35,731 nucleotides of DNA, from positions 1 to 35,731 of the forward strand of contig JAFZIV010000054.1 of assembly GCA_017554235.1 (NCBI GenBank). The letters are read 5' to 3'. Shown piece by piece: positions 7,542 through 16,179 of the stretch. Position numbers and translations under genes: made by a program. Numbering within the stretch: position 1 is the first letter of the stretch; each line of letters opens with the position of its first letter. The notes under the pieces are model-generated. The model had not been told where the DNA came from and made no database searches. It saw nothing but the letters and a program-made list of their open reading frames with translations. This DNA is from Selenomonadaceae bacterium (GTDB lineage Bacteria; Bacillota; Negativicutes; Selenomonadales; Selenomonadaceae).

Positions 7542-8643
7542 ATGAGAATAAATTTTATTGACGGACTGCGCGGACTTGCGGCACTTGGTGTGGTTTTGGC
7601 ACATTATTGTGAATTTTTTTATCCAATTATCCCAAGGGGATTTTACACCGCAAGCTTTGTGGTATGCGAATTTTTTATAATAAGCGGCTTTGTTTTAAGC
7701 TATCGTTTTTGGCAGAATCAAAATTCAGAAATATTGACCTCTGCTGCTCTTCGTCGTTACGTAAGACTTACACCGGCACCACTTGTTTCAATTTTGTTTG
7801 TTTATGTAATGATTCAATTTTCGTTATTTCAATATGTGGAAGTCTTTCAAATGACGGGCATTGTAAAATTTATGCCCAATTATGTTAATTATGTACCGAG
7901 CTTAACACAAGCCTTATACGAAGGTTTATGGGGAATGTATTTTTCTTTTGATGCGTCTACATCTTACAGTCCCATACTTTGGACGATGCAATTTGAATTA
8001 AAAGGTTCTCTTTTAGTCGCGGCATTTCTTGCACTCTTCGGAAAAGTACGCAACAGGTTGCCGCTGTACATAATTTTCATAATCATCTCCATTGACACGC
8101 TTTACCCGACGTTTATTTTCGGTGTAATGTTCAGCGATCTGCTTTATTCAAAAGAAGGCAAACAATTACATGAACATCTGAAAAAAAACAAAATGGTTGT
8201 CGATAATAATGTTGGGCATAGGAATTTTTTTGTCGTTATATGACAGAGATTCAAGTCTAAATTTATATCAGTATTTAAAATTTGAAGGTTTGGCACAACA
8301 CAAAATACATTACGAAGTTTTTTATCACATCATAGCTTCGGTGATGATTACGTATGCGGCAGTGAATTTACAAACACTCCAAAAATTCCTTTCTTGGAAG
8401 CCATTTCTAAAAGTCGGCGAATATTCTTTTTCGCTTTATTTAACCCATGCGCCGGTAGCAATCTTTTTTGGCGGATTTATTTTTCTTGAATTGTTCCATC
8501 ACGGATACGATATGGCAATTTGTAGATTTTGGGCAACAATTATTTCACTTTCGGCAATAATTCTTGCAACTTATTTGTTGCATCATTTTGTTGATATTCC
8601 GTCGGGGAAATTGGCTAAGCGTGTACAAAAATTTTTTGAGTGA
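7542..8643 (+). pseudogene. acyltransferase family 3 (OafA-like) membrane protein, frameshifted at an A8 run
   Basis: Two adjacent frames together make one membrane O-acyltransferase. The first (7542-8243) starts MRINFIDGLRGLAALGVVLAHY, the family opening with the catalytic histidine, and continues with several hydrophobic helices. The second frame (about 8189-8643) supplies the C-terminal helices, including FLKVGEYSFSLYLTHAPVA, where the family usually reads 'Lg..SY.lYL.H.p'. Removing one A from the eight A's at 8181-8188 joins both frames into a continuous reading (KKTKWLSIIMLGIG) through a membrane helix. As written the protein stops at 8243 and lacks about a third of its helices. This could be a phase-variable tract, a real mutation or a sequencing error. 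The product would acylate a surface glycan. Confidence 0.8.
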
Positions 8644-8668
8644 CATTAAATTAGTAATCTTGTATAAT
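8640..8668 (+). promoter_or_regulatory. sigma-70-type promoter for the ACP operon
   Basis: GTGACA at 8640-8645 and a perfect TATAAT at 8663-8668 are separated by 17 bases, just after the acyltransferase stop and about 35 bases before the ACP start. It would allow the ACP-KAS III-SDR-methyltransferase-exporter block to be transcribed independently of the upstream genes. Confidence 0.65.
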
Positions 8669-8701
8669 GTATAAAAAATTTTTTGATTAAGGAGGATTTT
8701 T

Positions 8702-8923
8702 ATGAAACAGGAAGATTTTTTGAAAACTCTTAAAGATATGATGGATACGGAAGTTGAATTGACGCTCGAAACCAAATTGAGCGACGTGGAAGAATGGGAC
8801 TCGCTCAGTTTGGTAACTTTTTTGTCTTATTGCAACGCCCGATTGAATCGTCCGGTTTCTCCCGAAGAAATTAAAGACGCACAAACTGTCAATGACTTGT
8901 ATAAATTTTTAGAGGTATACTAA
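8702..8923 (+). CDS. acyl carrier protein
   Basis: A 73-residue acidic helical protein with the phosphopantetheine site in VEEWDSLSLVTFL: the serine of DSL would carry the 4'-phosphopantetheine arm. Strong SD (AAGGAGG) at 8690-8696. It lies directly upstream of a KAS III gene with one base of overlap, and away from any general fatty-acid operon (no fabD, fabF or fabZ nearby), so it is more likely dedicated to the glycan locus than the housekeeping AcpP. Inference: it holds a short acyl chain made by the next two gene products for transfer to a sugar. Confidence 0.88.
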   Translation: MKQEDFLKTLKDMMDTEVELTLETKLSDVEEWDSLSLVTFLSYCNARLNRPVSPEEIKDAQTVNDLYKFLEVY

Positions 8924-9951
8924 TGCTTTTAACCACTGAAAATGTCGCGTTGGAAGTTGTAAGCGCGTATGTTTCCAAAAATCGCGTTACGGTTGAGGAA
9001 AGATTGAAAAATCTTGTCTCCGAAAAAAAAATTTCCCGTCTCAAAAAAGGTACGGGATTTGAATCTTTTAGTATCGCCGATAAAAATTTTTGTACTTCGG
9101 ATTTCTGCTCGGCGGCGGCTGAAAAAATTTTTGCCGAAACTGAAATTAAAAAATCTGATATTCGAGCAATAATTTTTATAACGCAAACACCGGATTATAT
9201 TTTACCGGCAACAAGTCATATTCTCCACAATCAATTAGGGCTTAATCGCGAATGTGCGGCTTTTGACATAAATTTAGGTTGCTCGGGATTTGTTTACGGG
9301 CTTTACGTTGCCGCATCACTCATCCAAAATCTTGAAGGTAAAATTTTATTGTTATGTGGTGACACGGGGACGCGTAACGTTCATGCAGAAGGTATCGCCG
9401 GATTATCAGTATTTGGTGACGCTGGGACGGCGGCTATTATCTCCAAACGTCAAGGACAGAAAATTTTCTTTAACATACAAACTTTCGGCGAGCTTGCCGA
9501 TACTATTATCATGCCGCGTGGTGCTTATCGCAATCCTTTTATCGTTGAGAATAATTCGCTGAACGTCCCGGAAAATTTTGCTAGTATGGATGGAGCGAAG
9601 GTAGCAGATTTTTCTACAAAATTTGTCCCGCAAAATATGATTGATTTGATGAATTCCGCGCAGGTTGAACAGTCAGATATTGGCGGATTTTTTCTGCACC
9701 AAGCCAATCGATTACTTTTGCAGAATATCGCTGAAAAATTAAAAATTCCTGAAAAAAAATTTCCATTTAAATCTGCGCGGATCGGCAACACAAGTTCAGC
9801 CTCAATTCCCGTAACTTTGTGCGAAATGGCGCGGCTTAACGAATCTGTAAATTTTTTGTCATTGTTAAGCGGTTTCGGAGTGGGAATGTCGATAGCATCG
9901 TCGATTATTGACTTGACGAATTTAATTTGTTTACCAACAGGGGAAATTTGA
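8923..9951 (+). CDS. 3-oxoacyl-ACP synthase III-like enzyme (KAS III)
   Basis: A thiolase-fold condensing enzyme of 342 residues. The triad is visible: the nucleophilic cysteine in FDINLGCSGFVYGLYVA, the histidine in GFFLHQANRLLL, and the asparagine in ARIGNTSSASIPVTL. ITQTPDYILPATSHILHNQLGL is also family-typical. KAS III joins an acyl-CoA starter to malonyl-ACP to give a 3-oxoacyl-ACP. The N-terminus is somewhat divergent from housekeeping FabH. With ACP upstream and an SDR reductase downstream it could make a 3-hydroxyacyl-ACP such as 3-hydroxybutyryl-ACP. A KAS III homologue is also known in the Pseudomonas syringae flagellin-glycosylation island, so a glycan role has precedent. Confidence 0.9.
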   Translation: MLLTTENVALEVVSAYVSKNRVTVEERLKNLVSEKKISRLKKGTGFESFSIADKNFCTSDFCSAAAEKIFAETEIKKSDIRAIIFITQTPDYILPATSHILHNQLGLNRECAAFDINLGCSGFVYGLYVAASLIQNLEGKILLLCGDTGTRNVHAEGIAGLSVFGDAGTAAIISKRQGQKIFFNIQTFGELADTIIMPRGAYRNPFIVENNSLNVPENFASMDGAKVADFSTKFVPQNMIDLMNSAQVEQSDIGGFFLHQANRLLLQNIAEKLKIPEKKFPFKSARIGNTSSASIPVTLCEMARLNESVNFLSLLSGFGVGMSIASSIIDLTNLICLPTGEI

Positions 9952-10715
9952 TGAATGTAACTTTTGATTTTGCGGGAAATAATTTTGTTGTTATTGGCGC
10001 GTCGTCGGGAATGGGTAAGCAGACAACTCTTGAACTTGTCGAGAGCGGTGCAAATGTTTTGGCGATAGCCAGAAATGTTGAACGCCTTGACGAACTCAAG
10101 AAAAATAATCCCGCAAAAATTTTTACGGCATCGCTTGACGTAATGAATGCTACCGCAGATGATTGGGCGGATGTGCTTGACGATTTTAAAACTGCTTACG
10201 GAAAAATTGACGGCGGCGTTTACAGCGCGGGAATTTGGGGCTTGACGCCTTTAAACGGCTTTGACGCTGAACTTGCACATAAAATTTTTGACACAAGTTT
10301 TTGGGGAATGGTCAACTTTATTCAGATGGCGACGAAAAAAAAATTTTCTAATCCAAAATCTTCTTTCGTTTTGATGAGTTCAATTTCGGGCGATTATCCC
10401 AGTAAAAGTCTTTTCGCGTATTCTTCGGCAAAAGCGGCTGTTCAGGCGGCAATGAAATCTTTTTCAAAAGAAATTATCAAGAATGGTCACAGGATAAATT
10501 CCGTAGCTCCTGCGATTGTCGCTACAGAAATGACAGATAGCGGAATGCAAACCGCTGTAGCCGGTGAGGAAATGATTTCTCGGCATTTGCTAGGCTTAGG
10601 GACGGCGGCAGACATTACTGGAATGATTTTATTTTTATTGTCGAATCGTGCCGTGTGGATTACGGGGCAGAATTTTTTTGTAGATGGCGGATATATTTCC
10701 GGCTCTTACGTTTAA
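9951..10715 (+). CDS. SDR-family oxidoreductase (FabG-like 3-oxoacyl reductase candidate)
   Basis: A 254-residue short-chain dehydrogenase. The cofactor loop is GASSGMGKQTTLEL, VYSAGIWG stands in place of the usual NNAG, the catalytic serine is in LMSSISG and the YxxxK pair in YSSAKAA, with GHRINSVAPAIVATEM and ITGQNFFVDGGY at the C-terminus. It closely follows the FabG plan. ATG 9951 has AGGGGA upstream and overlaps the KAS III stop; a longer start at 9927 lies inside the KAS III gene and is less likely. The context suggests it reduces the 3-oxo group made by the KAS III, though an NDP-sugar substrate is also possible. Confidence 0.88.
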   Translation: MNVTFDFAGNNFVVIGASSGMGKQTTLELVESGANVLAIARNVERLDELKKNNPAKIFTASLDVMNATADDWADVLDDFKTAYGKIDGGVYSAGIWGLTPLNGFDAELAHKIFDTSFWGMVNFIQMATKKKFSNPKSSFVLMSSISGDYPSKSLFAYSSAKAAVQAAMKSFSKEIIKNGHRINSVAPAIVATEMTDSGMQTAVAGEEMISRHLLGLGTAADITGMILFLLSNRAVWITGQNFFVDGGYISGSYV

Positions 10716-10730
10716 ATTGGAGAAATTTTT

Positions 10731-11615
10731 ATGAAATGTTTTGTATGTGGCAGTGAGATGAAACCTTTTCTTGAAAAAGATTTTGGAATGGAAAATCTCG
10801 GCAAGTGTGAATATGTTCGTTGCGAACATTGCGGGATTGTCGTAGCAAAAACTCTTTATGAAATGCCGCAAAAACAATGGGAGGCTATCAATTATGAGTG
10901 CCATAGCCTTATTTTTGAACACAACGTGAATTACACGGACATTGATCCGAAAGTTTATGAACGCTTTGATATAGAATCAAATTTTTTGAAAGAACTTCTT
11001 AATCACGGTATTTTAAAGTATGATTGTCGGACGATTGACTACGGTGCGGGTGACGGCAAGCTTGCTGATTTGACTAACTCAAAAATCGGTAAAGCGTGGC
11101 TGAAAAAATTTGACGCGTACATGAAACCTTTTGGAGAAAATTATTTGTCTGCCGACGAAGTTAAGCCGAATAGTTTTGACTTTCTGATAACGACTTCGGT
11201 ATTTGAACACCTGCTTGGTAATCGCAGAGACGTTGATAAAGTTATCGGGTTGCTTAATTCTGATGGAGTCATGGCATTAAATCTTTTTGTCTGTGAAGAA
11301 ATGCCGGACGATCCTTCGTGGTTTTACTATATTCCGGTTCACTGTATTTTTTGGACGAATAAAGCTATGTCGATAATTTATAAAAAATTTGGTTTTAAAG
11401 GGTGTATGTATAACGTTGAAGCGTGTATGTGGTTTATGTTCCGCAACGCAGATGATTTTGAACGTCTTAAATCTGTAGCTGATAAATTGACAGGAACTTT
11501 AGTCTTTGACGAAAATTTTGTTGAATACTGGAAAATTAAGCCTAAAGTTAGCGATTTTTCAGTTGAAAACTCTACTGTAGCTAGAATATTAGAAACATTA
11601 AAGAGTAAAAAATAA
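10731..11615 (+). CDS. class I SAM-dependent methyltransferase with N-terminal zinc-ribbon-like cysteines
   Basis: A 294-residue protein. The N-terminus has two CxxC pairs (CFVCGSEM and CEHCGI, about 24 residues apart), a probable zinc knuckle. The methyltransferase core follows: TIDYGAGDGKLADL is motif I (SAM-binding glycine loop), and SFDFLITTSVFEHLL is the motif IV region. This layout is common in methyltransferases of polysaccharide clusters. It sits directly before the ABC exporter, so it may methylate the glycan, possibly at the non-reducing end read by Wzt (inference). The acceptor is unknown. Confidence 0.8.
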   Translation: MKCFVCGSEMKPFLEKDFGMENLGKCEYVRCEHCGIVVAKTLYEMPQKQWEAINYECHSLIFEHNVNYTDIDPKVYERFDIESNFLKELLNHGILKYDCRTIDYGAGDGKLADLTNSKIGKAWLKKFDAYMKPFGENYLSADEVKPNSFDFLITTSVFEHLLGNRRDVDKVIGLLNSDGVMALNLFVCEEMPDDPSWFYYIPVHCIFWTNKAMSIIYKKFGFKGCMYNVEACMWFMFRNADDFERLKSVADKLTGTLVFDENFVEYWKIKPKVSDFSVENSTVARILETLKSKK

Positions 11616-11634
11616 ATTTATTGGAGGATTATTT

Positions 11635-12444
11635 TTGAGATATTTTCGGGCATTAATGGCACTGATACTCGACATAGTTCACAATAGAAAATTACTTTGG
11701 CAGATGACACGGCGAGATTTTCGTCAGCGGTATTTAGGCTCATACTTAGGAATTTTATGGGCGTTTATACAACCGACGATAACTGTTCTGATTTTTTGGT
11801 TTGTATTTCAAGTTGGCTTTAAAGCGCAACCCGTTGATGACGTTCCTTTTATTTTATGGTTAGTCTGCGGAATGTTCCCTTGGTTTTTCCTCAGCGAAAG
11901 CATATCCAGTGCGACAGGTTCAGTTACTGAAAGCAGTTACCTCGTGAAAAAAATTGTCTTCCGCGTAGAAATTTTGCCGATTGTGAAAATTATGTCCGCG
12001 CTCGTTGTGCATATATTTTTTATAGCGGTACTGTTTGCAATGTTCGCTTACTATGGCTATTCGGTATCGATTTACAATCTGCAGATAATTTACTACGGTT
12101 TCGCGATGATATGTTTAACGCTTGGAATTTCTTGGCTTACCAGTTCTTTGACGGTCTTCATGCGCGACGTTGGGCAATTCGTAGCGATGATTTTACAATT
12201 TGGTTTTTGGTTTACGCCAATATTTTGGAGCTTGAAAATGATTCCCGAAGAATTTCATCTCCTCTTAAAACTTAATCCTGCTTACTACCTTATTGAAGGT
12301 TATCGACAAAGTTTTATCTATCACGAATGGTTTTGGCAACACCAATATCAAACGATATATTTTTGGATATTGACAGCGATAACGGCATTTATTGGCGCGT
12401 GGTGCTTTAAAAAATTGCGTCCGCATTTCGCCGACGTTTTATAA
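11635..12444 (+). CDS. wzm: ABC-2 polysaccharide export permease (Wzm-type)
   Basis: A 269-residue inner-membrane protein with about six hydrophobic helices. The N-terminal amphipathic region LLWQMTRRDFRQRYLGSYLGILWAFIQPT is the hallmark of Wzm/TagG/KpsM permeases, followed by the conserved SSYLVKKIVFRVEILPIVK and the C-terminal LLKLNPAYYLIEGYRQSF. It would form the channel that moves a lipid-linked polysaccharide across the inner membrane. Start TTG 11635 with GGAGG seven bases upstream. The ATPase partner is at 12550-13920. Confidence 0.9.
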   Translation: MRYFRALMALILDIVHNRKLLWQMTRRDFRQRYLGSYLGILWAFIQPTITVLIFWFVFQVGFKAQPVDDVPFILWLVCGMFPWFFLSESISSATGSVTESSYLVKKIVFRVEILPIVKIMSALVVHIFFIAVLFAMFAYYGYSVSIYNLQIIYYGFAMICLTLGISWLTSSLTVFMRDVGQFVAMILQFGFWFTPIFWSLKMIPEEFHLLLKLNPAYYLIEGYRQSFIYHEWFWQHQYQTIYFWILTAITAFIGAWCFKKLRPHFADVL

Positions 12445-12494
12445 AAATTTTCTAAAAGATAACCCATACTTTTAATTGCGGCAAGATAAATTTC

Positions 12495-12523
12495 TTGACT
12501 GCAATTTTTTTGTTTGATACAAT
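12495..12523 (+). promoter_or_regulatory. sigma-70-type promoter upstream of wzt
   Basis: TTGACT at 12495-12500 and TACAAT at 12518-12523 with a 17-base spacer, in the 105-base gap between the permease and ATPase genes. It indicates that the ATPase gene can be transcribed separately from the permease. Confidence 0.65.
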
Positions 12524-12549
12524 GCCGCCGGTAATTGGAGGTAAATTTT

Positions 12550-13920
12550 TTGGAAAATGAAGTTGTTATAAAGGCGGAACACCTTTCAAAAGTTTATAAA
12601 ATTTATGAAAAAGACATTGACCGCTTGAAGGAAACATTTCATCCTTTTCATAAGCGTTACAGTCGAGACTTTTTTGCGTTGCAGGATTTAAACTTTGAGA
12701 TTAAACGCGGAGAAAATGTCGGACTTATAGGAAAAAACGGTGCGGGTAAGTCGACGCTTTTAAAAATAATTACCGGCGTAATTACACCTACAAGCGGAAC
12801 GATACAAGTTAAGGGAAAGATTGCCTCCTTGCTGGAACTTGGCGCGGGATTCAATCCTGATATGACCGGAATTGAAAATGTTTATATGAACGGTCTGATT
12901 ATGGGATATTCACGTGAGGATATGCAAGGCAAAGTTGATGATATAGTTGCGTTTGCCGACATTGGCGATTTTATTAATCAGCCCGTTAAAACTTATTCAT
13001 CAGGAATGTTTGCGCGGCTTGCCTTTGCCGTCAACGCCTTTGTACAGCCGGATATTTTGATTATTGACGAAGCACTTAGCGTAGGGGACGCATTTTTTCA
13101 GAGCAAGTGTATGGATAAAATGCGGTCGATGATTGAAGGCGGCGTTACGGTTTTGTTCGTAAGTCATGATACTTTTGCCGTAAAAAATTTATGCGAACGC
13201 GCTTTTTACCTTGAAAGCGGAAAATTAATTATGGACGCTCCCGCTAAATATGTCGTCGAGGCTTATAATACTTCGATAATACAAAAGCGTCGTGAAACTA
13301 CGTCTGATAATCTTGACAGATTTAGTGATCTTATCGATCAGGTAAAACTTTTTCAGATGAATGACGATACGAAAGATTTTAAAATACCAATTGACGAAGA
13401 AAGTTTGTTACGCGGAAAGGAAATTTTTCTGAAGAATGCTACCTATCAACGTATTCAAGACGGACGAGCAGACCTCATTAACGTGCAACTTATGAATCTT
13501 GACGGCGAACTGATTAGCGAAGTTGCTTTCGCGCAAGAAGTTATTTTACGTATGGTTGTCAAGTTTAATCAATATGTACGATGTATAGGTATGGGCTATC
13601 ATATTCGCAACGCGACGGGAATTGATCTGATTTATTCGGATTCTCGCTTCAACAAAACTAAGGCGATTTTCGACGCCAAAAAAGATGAAGTTTACGTTAT
13701 TGATTGGAAATTTAAAGTTGAATTGCGTAGTGAAATGTACACCATTGCCTGTGTTATTTCCTCGCCTATTGATGATAAATTTTTAGATGCGGATCCTCAT
13801 GATTACGTACCTTGTGCGATTCAATTTAAAGTTGTCAATCCAAACGCTTTTTTAACTTTGGCAGGCGGTTATGTCCATTGGCATAATGATTTAAAAGTTC
13901 AGCACGTTAAAAATTTTTAA
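12550..13920 (+). CDS. wzt: ABC transporter ATPase for O-polysaccharide export with C-terminal glycan-binding-type domain (Wzt)
   Basis: About 456 residues. The ATPase half shows Walker A (GLIGKNGAGKSTLLKIITG), the TSGTIQVKGKIASLLELGAGF stretch typical of Wzt/TagH, signature KTYSSGMFARLAFA, Walker B (ILIIDEALSVGD) and the switch histidine (FVSHD). Residues from about 290 to the end form a separate beta-rich domain like the Wzt C-terminal carbohydrate-binding domain, which in known systems recognises the modified end of the finished O-polysaccharide. A TTG at 12535 overlaps the SD itself (GGAGG 12537-12541); TTG 12550 has the right spacing and begins MENEVVIKAEHLSKVYKIY. The C-terminal domain and the adjacent methyltransferase together suggest end-capped chain recognition. 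Confidence 0.9.
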   Translation: MENEVVIKAEHLSKVYKIYEKDIDRLKETFHPFHKRYSRDFFALQDLNFEIKRGENVGLIGKNGAGKSTLLKIITGVITPTSGTIQVKGKIASLLELGAGFNPDMTGIENVYMNGLIMGYSREDMQGKVDDIVAFADIGDFINQPVKTYSSGMFARLAFAVNAFVQPDILIIDEALSVGDAFFQSKCMDKMRSMIEGGVTVLFVSHDTFAVKNLCERAFYLESGKLIMDAPAKYVVEAYNTSIIQKRRETTSDNLDRFSDLIDQVKLFQMNDDTKDFKIPIDEESLLRGKEIFLKNATYQRIQDGRADLINVQLMNLDGELISEVAFAQEVILRMVVKFNQYVRCIGMGYHIRNATGIDLIYSDSRFNKTKAIFDAKKDEVYVIDWKFKVELRSEMYTIACVISSPIDDKFLDADPHDYVPCAIQFKVVNPNAFLTLAGGYVHWHNDLKVQHVKNF

Positions 13921-13956
13921 GACATTTTGTTGAAAATATTTCCAAAATTTTTTAAT

Positions 13957-15069
13957 CTATTTCCGCGCAGGTTGACGGACGGAGATAGATTTTTTTATGC
14001 CCTTTTCAATGCGGCGAAGTTTTTCAATCTCGTCATTAGTCACAAGCATAATCGCCGAGCCTTCCTGCCCTGCGCGTCCCGTCCTGCCGATTCTGTGAAT
14101 GTATGTTTCAACATCACGCGGCACATCATAGCTGATAACATGCGTAATACCTTCAACGTCAAGACCACGCGCCGCAATGTCAGTTGCTACCAAAACTTGT
14201 ATTGACGCATCACGAAATTTTTTCATAACGAAATTTCTTTGCTGTTGTGTTAAATCGCCATGAAGTTCATCAACTAAAAATTTTTTCTGCGCGGCAAGTT
14301 CCAACGCTAATTTCGACGCAGTTTCCTTCGTTGCACAAAAAATTATTGCCAAGTAGGGATTTTCCGCGTCAAGAATTTCAGTAAGGCGTAAAAATTTTTT
14401 CTCCGGCTTAACTTTCACAATGACTTGATTAATATTTTCCAAAGTTATTTTTTGCGGCTCGATAAAAATTTCTTGCGGCTTACTCATAAAATCTGCGGCA
14501 AGTTGACGAATCCTTAATGGCATTGTTGCAGAACACAAAATCAGTTGACGATCCGCCGCCGTCTCTCGTAATAAATTTTCTACGTCTTCGATAAATCCTA
14601 ACTTTAAAAGCTCGTCAGCCTCGTCGATTATAATTTTGTTTGCGTTTGAAAGTTTAATTGTTCCGCGTTTTAAATGGTCAAGCAATCTGCCGGGCGTCCC
14701 TACAATTAATTGCGGAGAATGACGCAGTTTAGATTTTTCGCGCTCAACATCTTTACCGCCACAAATTAAAATTGTCTCCAATTCAAAAATTTTAGCAATC
14801 TGCGCGGAAACTTTAAAAATTTGTGTGGCAAGTTCCCTCGTCGGTGCAATTATTAAGGCTTGAGTGACGGGAATTTTTTTTATTCGCTCAAATGTCGGCA
14901 ACAAAAACGCTAAAGTTTTACCAGTGCCGGTTTTGGCTTGTATGATTAAATCGCGTCCATTCCGCGCAGTCGGAATAACTTTTTCTTGTACCGGCGTTGC
15001 GTCGATTATGCCTTGACGCTTTAACATTTCGCAGACTTCGGCGTTAATTTTTAATTCATTAAATTTCAT
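13957..15069 (-). CDS. DEAD-box ATP-dependent RNA helicase
   Basis: A 370-residue helicase core. Motifs in order: Q motif (ATPVQEKVIPTA), motif I (AKTGTGKTLAF), PTRELA, TPGRLLDHL, motif II (IIDEADELLKLGF), motif III (CSATMP), HGDLTQQQRN, VATDIAARGLDV and motif VI (HRIGRTGRAG). It ends shortly after the core, with no long C-terminal RNA-binding tail, so it is a minimal form nearer RhlE or CshB than DeaD. It unwinds short RNA duplexes in ribosome assembly or RNA decay. It converges with wzt and diverges from the polyprenyl synthase. An 8-mer CCGCGCAG copy lies in its last codons (13963-13970). Confidence 0.93.
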   Translation of the reverse strand: MKFNELKINAEVCEMLKRQGIIDATPVQEKVIPTARNGRDLIIQAKTGTGKTLAFLLPTFERIKKIPVTQALIIAPTRELATQIFKVSAQIAKIFELETILICGGKDVEREKSKLRHSPQLIVGTPGRLLDHLKRGTIKLSNANKIIIDEADELLKLGFIEDVENLLRETAADRQLILCSATMPLRIRQLAADFMSKPQEIFIEPQKITLENINQVIVKVKPEKKFLRLTEILDAENPYLAIIFCATKETASKLALELAAQKKFLVDELHGDLTQQQRNFVMKKFRDASIQVLVATDIAARGLDVEGITHVISYDVPRDVETYIHRIGRTGRAGQEGSAIMLVTNDEIEKLRRIEKGIKKSISVRQPARK

Positions 15070-15103
15070 TTTTCAGACCTCCATTGTAACTTTTACAAAA
15101 AAT

Positions 15104-15152
15104 TTTACTATTCACTTTTCACTGACCACTAACCACTGATCACTGACCACTA
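15104..15152. repeat. heptad tandem array A
   Basis: Seven consecutive 7-bp units on the plus strand: TTTACTA, TTCACTT, TTCACTG, ACCACTA, ACCACTG, ATCACTG, ACCACTA. On the minus strand the units read in the AGTGxxx register shared with the other arrays. It lies in the divergent spacer between the helicase and polyprenyl synthase genes, directly upstream of the latter's promoter. It is the only array in the window that does not touch a stop codon. Confidence 0.85.
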
Positions 15153-15157
15153 AAATT

Positions 15158-15186
15158 TTGACATAAACTAGACGCTGTGATAGAAT
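15158..15186 (+). promoter_or_regulatory. sigma-70-type promoter for the polyprenyl synthase gene
   Basis: A perfect TTGACA at 15158-15163 and TAGAAT at 15181-15186 are separated by 17 bases, about 20-30 bases upstream of the possible starts. The heptad array ends only 5 bases upstream of the -35. Confidence 0.75.
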
Positions 15187-15216
15187 TTGCCTAATTTTTA
15201 AGGACGGGTGGTAGTT

Positions 15217-16179
15217 TTGAATTTTTTAACGGCGTCGGGTATCTCAACGGAAAATTTGCAACGACTTGAAGAAAATTTGCGGCAGTCAGTGATTGAAGAC
15301 GAATTTATAAAAAAATCTTGTACACCGCTGATTCAAGGCGGAAAACGATTGCGACCGATGCTTTTTTTATTGTGCGCAAATTCACGCGAAAAAATTTCTG
15401 TCGAAAAAATTTTACCGTTAGCAGTTGCACTTGAACTGATTCATACGGCGAGCCTTGTACACGACGACATTTTAGACAGTTCCAAAAAACGACGCGGCAT
15501 TGAGACTTCCAATTCAAAATACGGTGCACAGATTGCAGTTTTAATCGGCGATTATCTTTTCGCAAAAGCATTTCAACTTGTCGCTGAAGGCAATTACGGC
15601 GATGAAGTTGCGCTGATTTTGTCTAAGCTCGTGAAAAATCTTTGTCGCGGTGAAATTATGCAGGATTTATCGCTGTTTAAAATTCCTACGCTTGATGAAT
15701 ATTATGAGAGAATTAATTTGAAAACCGCAATATTTTTATCGACGTGTTGCAGATTGGGCGGAATTGTCAGCGGTTTAAATCGTACAGAAGTTGACGGCTT
15801 GACGAATTACGGAAATTCTTTGGGAATTGCTTTTCAGATTGTCGACGACCTTTTAGATTTTTTTGGTGAAGAAAAAATTACCGGAAAAAGTTTGGGAAGT
15901 GATTTAAAAAGCGGCGTGATAACTTTGCCCGTGATTCGCACCCTTCAAGTCAGCAACGATAAAAATATTTTACGAGAAATTATTAATAAAAAAAATGTTG
16001 CGCAAGAAGAAATTAATTCTGCCGTTAAAATTGTTCGTGCTACAGACGCTTTCACTTATTGCAAACTTCGTGCGAAGGCGCATATTGAATCGGCTGGAAT
16101 TAGTTTACCGCAAATAAAAAAATCCGTCAAACTTGCTCTTGAACAAGCGGCGGACTTTGTAGTAATGCGAAATTTTTAA
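15217..16179 (+). CDS. polyprenyl diphosphate synthase (trans-isoprenyl diphosphate synthase)
   Basis: A helical prenyltransferase that extends isoprenoid diphosphates with IPP, for quinone side chains or longer polyprenyl carriers. About 320 residues. The entry motif GGKRLRPMLFLLCA, the first aspartate-rich motif LVHDDILDSSKKRRG (DDxxD) and the second IVDDLLDFFG are present, with LIGDYLFAKAF between them. Length and motif spacing fit the HepT/IspB/SdsA group more than short-chain IspA. Either GTG 15208 or TTG 15217 can be the start; GGGTGG at 15206-15211 is better spaced for TTG 15217. Own promoter upstream. The stop codon abuts heptad array B. Confidence 0.9.
   Translation: MNFLTASGISTENLQRLEENLRQSVIEDEFIKKSCTPLIQGGKRLRPMLFLLCANSREKISVEKILPLAVALELIHTASLVHDDILDSSKKRRGIETSNSKYGAQIAVLIGDYLFAKAFQLVAEGNYGDEVALILSKLVKNLCRGEIMQDLSLFKIPTLDEYYERINLKTAIFLSTCCRLGGIVSGLNRTEVDGLTNYGNSLGIAFQIVDDLLDFFGEEKITGKSLGSDLKSGVITLPVIRTLQVSNDKNILREIINKKNVAQEEINSAVKIVRATDAFTYCKLRAKAHIESAGISLPQIKKSVKLALEQAADFVVMRNF

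Noticed and set aside
13921..13956. Terminator between the converging wzt and helicase genes
   Set aside because: The 36-base gap is AT-rich but I see no convincing stem followed by T's.
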